12,188 bases of DNA, taken from the NCBI GenBank assembly GCA_934754735.1, contig CAKVJE010000054.1, forward strand, positions 1 to 12,188, written 5' to 3'. The position numbers and the translations under genes were made by a program. Below are positions 1 to 5,209 of this stretch, in pieces. Each line of letters starts with the position of its first letter. Position 1 is the stretch's first letter. The notes beneath the pieces are model-generated. The model saw only the letters and a list, made by a program, of their open reading frames with translations, made no database searches and was not told where the DNA came from. Origin of the DNA: an uncultured Candidatus Melainabacteria bacterium. GTDB lineage: Bacteria; Cyanobacteriota; Vampirovibrionia; Gastranaerophilales; Gastranaerophilaceae.

Positions 1-473
1 AAGAAAATTTAAACAATACAGTTGCGTCGGCAGGTGATACGCTGGATGCCTTAACAGAATTATTTGGAACTGCAAATGATATTTTAAAGGATTTGCGCCC
101 TTCTCTTAAAATTACCGGTGAAAATTTGGCAGCTATGAGTCAAAACTTGACTGAAACATCTGCAGAACTTAATCAATCTGTTAGACCAAAGAGATTGCAC
201 AATTCGTTTGCAAATATTGAGCAGACAACTAGGAATATTGAGCTCACAACTAAAAATCTTGAGCAAGCCAGTCTAAATATTTCTAACGTAACAGCGCATG
301 TAAATAATAATACAATTACGATTATGGACTGTGTGATTGCAAATTCTAACACAATAATTGATAATATCAATAAGATTTTGGCTAATACAAACGATATCGT
401 CAATGGCTTTAAAGTGACATTATCAAAGCGTTTTGGCGGAATGAAAATAATGTTTGGAAAACCAATTTCGTAA
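1..473 (+). CDS. MlaD/MCE-family lipid transport protein, C-terminal fragment (5' end outside window)
   Basis: The reading frame is open from base 3 to the TAA at 471-473, so the gene begins upstream of the window. The visible 156 residues are hydrophilic, Asn/Thr/Leu-rich and helical, with heptad-like repeats of the type LxxTxxNLxxT. They end in a basic, hydrophobic tail (KRFGGMKIMFGKPIS). That pattern is typical of the long alpha-helical region following the MCE domain in MlaD-type proteins, which form periplasmic rings or tubes carrying phospholipids to or from an ABC transporter (MlaE/MlaF). The MCE domain itself is not in view, so the call rests on the helical region and the tail, which resembles ends I associate with cyanobacterial-type homologues. 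It converges with the HD gene with only 5 bases between the two stop codons, and no terminator is visible. A methyl-accepting or other coiled-coil protein is a less likely alternative. Confidence 0.7.
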   Translation, partial: ENLNNTVASAGDTLDALTELFGTANDILKDLRPSLKITGENLAAMSQNLTETSAELNQSVRPKRLHNSFANIEQTTRNIELTTKNLEQASLNISNVTAHVNNNTITIMDCVIANSNTIIDNINKILANTNDIVNGFKVTLSKRFGGMKIMFGKPIS

Positions 474-478
474 TCATA

Positions 479-1285
479 CTATAAGTAGCACTTAGGCTCT
501 TGCCCCTGAACTCCTGCATACAATTCAACATACTGTTTTGCAGGGCTTGAATCAATTTTTGTAAACAAAACTTCTTCGATTTGGAAGAAACCAACATCGC
601 CTGTCATTTCAACCGTAATTTTAATAGGTTTCTTTTCACCATGTTGAATTCGAATTCTGTCAATTGCGTTTGCAGAATACTTGTGAATATCGCCAACTTT
701 TGGGGTTGTATTCATTGCTAGTGGAATTCTTGCACGGCCTTTTGTCATATCACAACCATCTGCGATAAGAATAATGCCGGCTTCTGTAGAATGGATTTTT
801 CTTGAAGCCATGTGCCCAATGATTGCTTCAATAACAACAGAACGAATTACAACGCGTCTGTGCATATCGTTTGGCAGAATGTGCATTAATGTTCTTTCAA
901 CAAGTGGTTTTGCCAAAATAACAGACATTTCTTCATGTCCTTGGCGTCCAATCATCATTCCCAAATCGTGCATCAGACCTGCAAGAATTACAGCACACAT
1001 ACTATCTTCAAATGTGCCTATTTCTTCTTTTTCTAAAGAAGTTTGGATACCGCATTCATGAAGAATGTTTAACATCTTTATCGAATTTGCTGCAACTTGT
1101 CGCATGTGAACAGGACCGTGGTCGTTATAACCAAGGCGCTTAATAGAAACATTGTTCGCATAATCTTGCATTTCTTGAAGTTCTGCATCTTCAAACAAGT
1201 ATTGCGCAAGTTCTAAACATAACGGATGACTTTGTAGTCTTTTGAGAATCTTAGATTCTACTGATATTTCTTTAACTGATTTCAT
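479..1285 (-). CDS. HD-superfamily metal-dependent phosphohydrolase (COG3294-like)
   Basis: This 268-aa soluble protein has the HD-domain metal ligands in order: His56/His60 in NDHGPVHMRQV, the His106-Asp107 doublet in GLMHDLGMM, His117, His158 in IIGHMASR and Asp176/Asp179 in ADGCDMTKGRAR. The C-terminal part (VEMTGDVGFFQIEEVLFTK, then SSPAKQYVELYAG) resembles a group of archaeal and bacterial HD proteins annotated only as phosphohydrolases (COG3294, from memory). HD enzymes usually hydrolyse phosphate esters of nucleotides or signalling nucleotides using one or two metal ions, but the substrate here cannot be told from sequence. The ATG at 1285 has no clear Shine-Dalgarno sequence; an upstream ATG at 1297 is out of frame. 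The gene is divergent from the Crp/Fnr regulator, which suggests shared control, and its 3' end abuts the mlaD-like gene. All metal ligands are present, so it is probably active. Confidence 0.85.
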   Translation of the reverse strand: MKSVKEISVESKILKRLQSHPLCLELAQYLFEDAELQEMQDYANNVSIKRLGYNDHGPVHMRQVAANSIKMLNILHECGIQTSLEKEEIGTFEDSMCAVILAGLMHDLGMMIGRQGHEEMSVILAKPLVERTLMHILPNDMHRRVVIRSVVIEAIIGHMASRKIHSTEAGIILIADGCDMTKGRARIPLAMNTTPKVGDIHKYSANAIDRIRIQHGEKKPIKITVEMTGDVGFFQIEEVLFTKIDSSPAKQYVELYAGVQGQEPKCYL

Positions 1286-1354
1286 AGCTCTACATTCATT
1301 TTAACACATGTTTTGTATAAAATAAACTCATGGAGATATAAGAAAGGCAAAATT
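1286..1354. promoter_or_regulatory. Divergent promoter region between HD hydrolase and Crp/Fnr genes
   Basis: This 69-base AT-rich gap must drive both genes. On the minus strand an extended -10 element TG-T-TAAAAT lies at 1298-1306, only about 13 bases from the HD start codon, leaving a very short leader. On the plus strand TATAAA at 1316-1321 is the best -10 candidate for the regulator. It has no convincing -35. The two -10 elements lie within 25 bases of each other, so RNA polymerase or a regulator bound here would affect both. Element assignment is by eye and tentative. Confidence 0.35.
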
Positions 1355-2026
1355 GTGGAACGCTTAGAAAATTATTATAATCAAATTAAAAATTCACCTG
1401 TGTTTTTCGGCATGACCGATGACGAACTAAAAGGCTTATTAGAATGCTTTCATGCCAGAATTAAGAAATATGAAAAAGAAGAAATGGTAATTCGTCAAGG
1501 CGATATTATTTCTAATATTTATCTTATACTTGAAGGTGGAGTGAATATAGAAAAAGATTCGTATTGGGGAAGAAGAATTATTATTTCTCGTCTTGGCAAA
1601 AACGATAATTTGGCGCTTTCTTTTGTCGGTTCAAAAAATGTAGAATCAAGCGTTGATGCAATTACGGTCGAAGATACTTTGATTCTTATTTTGAGCTACG
1701 AAAAATGTACTTCTATGTGCCAAAATGCTTGCACACGTCACAAAGTCTTAATTAACAACCTGTTTCAAATTCTTTCTAAAGAAAATATTGAACTTATTCA
1801 AAAGATTGAAAATGTTTCGCAAAAAAGCATTCGCGATAAAATTTTAACTTATTTGTCAAATGAAGCACAAAAAAATCATTCAAATAAATTTACAATAAAA
1901 TTCAATCGCCAAGATTTGGCTGATTATTTGAATGTCGATAGAAGCGCGATGAGTTTTGAACTTTCAAAGCTGCAAAAAGAAGGCTTAATTAAATACAACA
2001 AGAACCAATTTGAGCTCTTATCTTGA
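1355..2026 (+). CDS. Crp/Fnr-family transcriptional regulator
   Basis: A 223-aa regulator with an N-terminal cyclic-nucleotide-binding-type beta-barrel (about residues 15-115), a long dimerisation helix (about 125-160) and a C-terminal winged helix-turn-helix (about 180-215: FNRQDLADYLNVDRSAMSFE). GTG at 1355 is chosen as start because AGAAAGG at 1341-1347 is a good ribosome site 7 bases before it. The frame stays open to a TTG at 1313, but that start has no ribosome site and would lie inside the promoter. The phosphate-binding Gly-Glu and Arg-Ser of true cAMP receptors are replaced (KNDNLAL and VESSVDA), so cAMP is an unlikely ligand. Cys118, Cys122 and Cys126 precede His129; a Cys-rich stretch here is common in clostridial-type members and could sense redox or bind metal, but this is unproven. 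In the recognition helix the position equivalent to CRP Arg185 is Phe201. The GT5-like gene follows after 31 bases and may be co-transcribed. Confidence 0.88.
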   Translation: MERLENYYNQIKNSPVFFGMTDDELKGLLECFHARIKKYEKEEMVIRQGDIISNIYLILEGGVNIEKDSYWGRRIIISRLGKNDNLALSFVGSKNVESSVDAITVEDTLILILSYEKCTSMCQNACTRHKVLINNLFQILSKENIELIQKIENVSQKSIRDKILTYLSNEAQKNHSNKFTIKFNRQDLADYLNVDRSAMSFELSKLQKEGLIKYNKNQFELLS

Positions 2027-2057
2027 TTTCGCGCTTATAGCATGATAATTTGAAGCT

Positions 2058-3902
2058 ATGGAAAGTTTTGAAACAGAAGCACATTTAAAAGAATTTGATG
2101 TTCAAAATGAGTCGGAAGAACCGATTGTTCTTCCGCAAAACATTGAACATGCGAATTTTTTGTACGATTATAAAACCCAATTTCGATTTCTGAGAAAAAA
2201 TATTTCTGCATTTTTAAGAAAAAAACTAAAAAAAGATTTTAAAGAAATTCTAATTGTTACAGCTCAAAACCCACCATTTGATTACATTTTGGCATTTAAA
2301 AAACAATATCCCGATAAAAATATTAAAGTTTTAATTCCATTACATGATTTAGAAAATGCTGAAAAAACAAATATCAGTTTTGAATTCTATAGTCAAAATG
2401 AAACTTACGAAGCGCGCTTGTATAAGTTACCTAAAAATGCGAACAATATTGAAATCTATGGCTTATTTTCTGCAAGTTTTTCAGGGCATGATGTATCAAA
2501 ACTCCAATATCTCGCACCATTTATGAAAGCGGTTAGAATTTGCGTTAAATCCATAAAACCGGAAGTTATACATGCTGACAATTTACCATTCTTTTTAGGA
2601 GCAGAATTCGAAAGTAAAATGGCGTATCCTGTGAAAGTTTTGCAAGTAATTGACGATTTCGGCAAATATGAAGCAGAAAAAACTGAAGCTTTTTGGGCTG
2701 CTATCAATTTAGTCAATAAAGCCGGCATGAAAAAAATTTGTCGCGATAAAACCATTCAAAAATGCATGGCATCATTGTTTAATTTGCATAATACAAAGCA
2801 TTTTTCTCAAATGCGAGATTGTCTTGAATTTATTTATCAAAATTATGAAAAATTTAGAAGTACAATAGATAAAACCGAAGAAATTGATGAAAACATTTTG
2901 TTTAGACGAATGAGCATACAAACTTTAAAACTTTTTCCGGAGTTAAAGTGTGAAAATAATATTCATTTCAATTCAATGTATTTCACGATTAAAAAAGTTG
3001 ATTTTTGGGTAACAATTTCAAAAACTTATTATGATGAAATTTTTGCAAACAAAGAGATTGCCGGTTGTTTATCAAAAAAAATTGAACAAACTAAATTAAA
3101 AAGCGATTTTATAAATATCGGTTATAATTTTCCCAAAACAAAACTTTATCAACCATTTGATATAAATAATTTCCGTGAATTACGAATTAAAAATAAATCG
3201 TATCTGATAAAAGAATTTTCATTCAAAAGAGTTCAAACAAGATTTGTAGATTTAAGTTTGCTAAAAACAGAAAACTACACATTAAAAGGATATTTAGATT
3301 CTTTTTATGAAGCACCGCTCATTTTCTCAAAATTTTCTTTAAATATTTTTGATGACGGCGTCGACATTGCGTTGGATGCAATTTTAAAATTATTTGAACA
3401 AAGAAAAAATATACAAATAATTATAAATATTCCAAACGGTCTTAATAATAATTTTGTTAAATCTTGGATAGAATTTTTAGAACAAAATTCTGCATTTGAC
3501 GGACGATGGTTATTTATTAATGATGAAATCAATGTTGAACAATTTTATGCTGCGTCTGATATTGCTTTGTTTCCAACAAGAACAAACTCCTCTAAAACAG
3601 AACATTATAAAGCCATGAAATTTGGATGCATTCCGGTAGCTTCAAGAAGCGGAATTTTAAATGACACTATTGCCGATATCTTTGATGATATGATTTTCGG
3701 TTGCGGTTTTAAAACAAAAAATCCACTTTTAACAGACAAAAATGCCAATGAAACTTATTTTGAAACCTTATCTAAAGCTATAAACTTATTTATTAATAAT
3801 AATTCCAGCTGGAATTTATTAATAAAAAATGCTATGAATTACAATTCTAACTGGAATTTTGAAATTATTGAAAAATATAATAAAATTTACGACTCTATCT
3901 AA
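2058..3902 (+). CDS. Divergent glycogen/starch-synthase-like (GT5) glycosyltransferase, probably catalytically altered
   Basis: This 614-aa protein follows the glycogen synthase (GlgA, GT5, GT-B fold) layout. It has an N-terminal Rossmann strand (ILIVTAQNPPFDY, 64-76), KPEVIHADNLPFFLGAEF (167-184) matching the HAHDWH region, VDFWVTISKTYYDEI (314-328) matching the TVSxxYAxEI motif, and a C-terminal lobe with YAASDIALFPTR (497-508), KFGCIPVASRSGILNDTIAD (521-540) and a final Trp-containing helix. Several signature residues are missing. The KxGGL loop that binds ADP-glucose is absent after residue 73. The Arg-Lys pair of the SRLxxQKG motif becomes SKFSLNIFDDG. The catalytic Glu of EPCGL aligns with Asn510 in TRTNSSKTE. 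The frame is intact over 1.8 kb, so the protein is made and selected for, perhaps as a pseudoenzyme, a scaffold or a transferase with other chemistry. An N-terminal extension of about 60 residues precedes the fold. The ATG at 2058 has only a weak ribosome site. Base composition is noticeably more AT-rich than gatB. Confidence 0.72.
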   Translation: MESFETEAHLKEFDVQNESEEPIVLPQNIEHANFLYDYKTQFRFLRKNISAFLRKKLKKDFKEILIVTAQNPPFDYILAFKKQYPDKNIKVLIPLHDLENAEKTNISFEFYSQNETYEARLYKLPKNANNIEIYGLFSASFSGHDVSKLQYLAPFMKAVRICVKSIKPEVIHADNLPFFLGAEFESKMAYPVKVLQVIDDFGKYEAEKTEAFWAAINLVNKAGMKKICRDKTIQKCMASLFNLHNTKHFSQMRDCLEFIYQNYEKFRSTIDKTEEIDENILFRRMSIQTLKLFPELKCENNIHFNSMYFTIKKVDFWVTISKTYYDEIFANKEIAGCLSKKIEQTKLKSDFINIGYNFPKTKLYQPFDINNFRELRIKNKSYLIKEFSFKRVQTRFVDLSLLKTENYTLKGYLDSFYEAPLIFSKFSLNIFDDGVDIALDAILKLFEQRKNIQIIINIPNGLNNNFVKSWIEFLEQNSAFDGRWLFINDEINVEQFYAASDIALFPTRTNSSKTEHYKAMKFGCIPVASRSGILNDTIADIFDDMIFGCGFKTKNPLLTDKNANETYFETLSKAINLFINNNSSWNLLIKNAMNYNSNWNFEIIEKYNKIYDSI

Positions 3903-3919
3903 TTAATATTTTGCAAGTT

Positions 3920-4207
3920 TTATTTTAAAAATTTTGCAGTATTTATTACCCAACCATCAGAACGAAAGTGTGCATAATTATTCTTCCCACGATGTTTTTC
4001 TCCTTCCGGACTTGATATAAGCCAATTTTCTAAAATTTTTAGAGCTTTATAAAGTAATTCATAACCGTATTTTTCAATCAATGAACCATACTGAGAAGGT
4101 GTTAATATTACAAAATCTATGTTAGGAATTATTACTCTAATTTTAGAATCATATTTTGGGCGTCCCCCCTTCTTACCATTTTCTATACTTGCAATTGCTC
4201 TATCCAT
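3920..4207 (-). CDS. Small protein with GGRPK motif, phage-replication-like (function unknown)
   Basis: A 95-aa basic protein. The start at 4207 is well supported by AAAGGA 5 bases upstream. The N-terminus contains NGKKGGRPK, an AT-hook-like stretch of the kind often seen in phage replication or phage-associated proteins. A helical middle follows (LTPSQYGSLIEKYG, then LLYKALKILENWL), and the end carries RGKNNYAHFRSDGWVINTA. The arrangement of a helix of the form LxxLIEKYG followed by a Lys/Tyr-rich stretch ending in a Trp motif recalls the C-terminal ends of DnaD-like phage replisome organizers, but similarity is by eye only and no catalytic motif is visible. It is the second gene of a leftward pair, 37 bases after the Cys-rich gene, presumably transcribed from the promoter at 4535-4563. 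It converges with the GT5-like gene across 17 bases without a recognisable terminator. Association with a mobile element is inferred. Confidence 0.6.
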   Translation of the reverse strand: MDRAIASIENGKKGGRPKYDSKIRVIIPNIDFVILTPSQYGSLIEKYGYELLYKALKILENWLISSPEGEKHRGKNNYAHFRSDGWVINTAKFLK

Positions 4208-4244
4208 TACATTCCTTTCTTATAATACTTTCTTTAATAACTTT

Positions 4245-4445
4245 TTATGATTCAGGCGCGCCAAATTTTCTTACTAGTTCAATTACTGTATCTTTCATTT
4301 TGCATTTAAAAACTCCTCCTTCGAAATACAACTTATACAAATTACATTTTGAACAACTACAACCAAGCTTATAACAATCTATTGCTGTCGGAGTCCAATT
4401 TTTTGACATTGTCTCACTGCATGATACATTGTATCTATAAATCAT
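4245..4445 (-). CDS. Cys-rich small protein of unknown function
   Basis: A 66-aa protein with six cysteines: Cys9, Cys24, then a tight Cys29-x-Cys31-x-x-Cys34 cluster, and Cys48 in FKCKMK, followed by the helix DTVIELVRKFGAP. The core WTPTAIDCYKLGCSCSKC looks like a folded, conserved unit, and four of the cysteines could bind zinc or an Fe-S cluster. The start is uncertain. ATG at 4445 has AGAGGA 8 bases upstream and is preferred. ATG at 4454 touches the ribosome site and is unlikely. ATG at 4409 (54 aa, beginning MSKNWTPT) would keep the whole conserved-looking core and would place the 4423-4435 palindrome upstream of the gene instead of inside it. It is the first leftward gene of the module, divergent from the S24 repressor, in the position a Cro-like or antirepressor gene would take in a prophage switch. 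I see no helix-turn-helix in it. It is unlikely to be random given the ribosome site and the paired arrangement. Confidence 0.6.
   Translation of the reverse strand: MIYRYNVSCSETMSKNWTPTAIDCYKLGCSCSKCNLYKLYFEGGVFKCKMKDTVIELVRKFGAPES
4423..4435. repeat. Perfect palindrome GATACA-T-TGTATC
   Basis: Six-base arms with one central base, perfectly symmetric. It lies either just inside the 5' end of the Cys-rich gene or, if that gene starts at 4409, 14 bases upstream of it. It could be an operator for the S24 repressor or another dimeric regulator. A related half-site (GATACA) recurs at 4549-4554. Function is inferred. Confidence 0.4.
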
Positions 4446-4476
4446 TTTCCACATCCTCTTCCCAGCCTATAAACAA

Positions 4477-4505
4477 TTGACATTTTAGAAAATGTATGCT
4501 TAAAT
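4477..4505 (+). promoter_or_regulatory. Candidate promoter of the S24 repressor gene
   Basis: A consensus -35 TTGACA at 4477-4482 is followed after 17 bases by TTAAAT at 4500-4505, preceded by TG-C (extended -10). A start near 4512 would give a leader of about 75 bases before the ATG at 4587. The -10 is imperfect (4 of 6). The palindrome at 4480-4495 overlaps this promoter, which would suit autorepression. Confidence 0.45.
4480..4495. repeat. 16-base palindrome inside repressor promoter, candidate operator
   Basis: ACATTTT and AAAATGT are perfect 7-base arms around the spacer AG. The palindrome covers the end of the -35 box and most of the -35/-10 spacer of the candidate rightward promoter, where a bound repressor dimer would block transcription. 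No known LexA or CI box is matched. The assignment is positional. Confidence 0.45.
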
Positions 4506-4517
4506 ATCAAATATAAG

Positions 4518-4542
4518 CTTACATCTTGTGTTATATTGTAAG
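4518..4542. repeat. Interrupted inverted repeat CTTACA-N13-TGTAAG
   Basis: Six-base perfect arms separated by 13 bases, between the two face-to-face promoters. The right arm overlaps the minus-strand -10 element. The size and spacing suit a dimeric regulator contacting successive major grooves, but six-base arms in AT-rich DNA can occur by chance. Confidence 0.3.
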
Positions 4543-4563
4543 ATAATATGATACAAATGTCAA
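4535..4563 (-). promoter_or_regulatory. Strong candidate promoter for the leftward small-gene pair
   Basis: Read on the minus strand, TTGACA (4563-4558) and TACAAT (4540-4535) are separated by exactly 17 bases: a full-consensus -35 and a five-of-six -10. Transcription would begin near 4528 and run into the Cys-rich gene and then the 95-aa gene with a leader of roughly 80 bases. The -35 is part of a 9-base TTGACATTT copy inverted relative to the one at 4477-4485. Confidence 0.6.
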
Positions 4564-4586
4564 GCATTAATTTATTGTGGTGAAAC

Positions 4587-5201
4587 ATGAAACTTGATGA
4601 ACTTCTATCAATAATTTCAAATCGTACGGCTACGACCATTAATCAGTCGATGCTTGCTGACAGTTTAGGAATAACTCGTCAGACAATTAGTAATAGAATA
4701 AAAAATGAGAGTGAAGTTACCGTTAGCGAATTAAAAAAAGCTGAAGAGTATTTTAAAATTAATTTAATGGGTATTTCTTCGGATGAAGATATTGCATATA
4801 TAGATTATTATTCAGATGTTTTTGCCAGTTGCGGAACGGGTAGTATAGTTTTTTCGAGCGAAAAAACAAAACTTCCGATAGCGACTTCTATGATAAGTGG
4901 TTATTCAAAAAACAAATTATATTCAATGATTAATGCGACCGGAAACAGTATGTCTCCAACGATTGACAGTGGAGACAAATTAATTGTTGAACATTGGCAA
5001 GGTAATCAAATCCAAGACAACAAAATTTATGTTTTCTGTTATAATAACGAATTTTTTGTTAAACGTCTTTCTAAAAATTTAGATGAAATTATTATAAAAT
5101 CAGATAATCCTGAATATAGAGTTCGCACAATCGGCGGGAAAGCTGTTTTTGATTTGATTTTGATAGGAAAAATTGTAGCTACGATTAAGCAAGTCGGATA
5201 A
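4587..5201 (+). CDS. LexA/CI-like repressor: HTH domain plus S24 self-cleaving peptidase
   Basis: A 204-aa protein with an N-terminal helix-turn-helix (about 19-40: NQSMLADSLGITRQTISNRI), a linker, and a C-terminal S24 peptidase domain. The catalytic serine is Ser121 in GNSMSPTI and the general-base lysine is Lys159 in FFVKRL. The likely self-cleavage bond is Cys82-Gly83 in VFASCGTG. LexA and lambda CI are cut at Ala-Gly, whereas UmuD is cut at Cys-Gly, so the site is credible. Such proteins repress target promoters until RecA filaments formed on damaged DNA trigger autocleavage. The ATG at 4587 has GGTGA at 4579-4583 as ribosome site. The gene is divergent from two small leftward genes and shares a palindrome-rich control region with them, the usual layout of a prophage or SOS-type switch; autoregulation is likely. 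Its end lies 8 bases from the end of uvrC. Because the HTH is cI-type and not the winged HTH of LexA, a mobile-element repressor is favoured over host LexA. Confidence 0.88.
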   Translation: MKLDELLSIISNRTATTINQSMLADSLGITRQTISNRIKNESEVTVSELKKAEEYFKINLMGISSDEDIAYIDYYSDVFASCGTGSIVFSSEKTKLPIATSMISGYSKNKLYSMINATGNSMSPTIDSGDKLIVEHWQGNQIQDNKIYVFCYNNEFFVKRLSKNLDEIIIKSDNPEYRVRTIGGKAVFDLILIGKIVATIKQVG

Positions 5202-5209
5202 TGTTTTGG

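Noticed and set aside
2023..2049. TTGATT with GATAAT as a promoter for the GT5-like gene
   Set aside because: The spacer is only 15 bases and both hexamers are imperfect. Co-transcription with the Crp/Fnr gene is equally likely.
3909..3940. TTTTGCA twice and GCAAGT near the left edge of the S24 module, with GCAAGT again near 5188, as possible attachment-site repeats
   Set aside because: Only 6-7 bases match, which is expected by chance in AT-rich DNA, and no integrase is present.
4208..4244. TATTAT upstream of the 95-aa gene as a separate promoter
   Set aside because: No -35 is visible, and the 37-base gap after the Cys-rich gene fits a simple operon with a strong promoter further upstream.
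4255..4262. GC-only 8-base palindrome GGCGCGCC in AT-rich DNA
   Set aside because: It encodes the Gly-Ala-Pro end of the Cys-rich protein, and a single occurrence gives no reason to assign a function.
4156..4374. Plus-strand frame of 72 codons across the two small leftward genes
   Set aside because: It overlaps both leftward genes on the opposite strand and has no promoter or ribosome site. The leftward genes have good ribosome sites and motif content.
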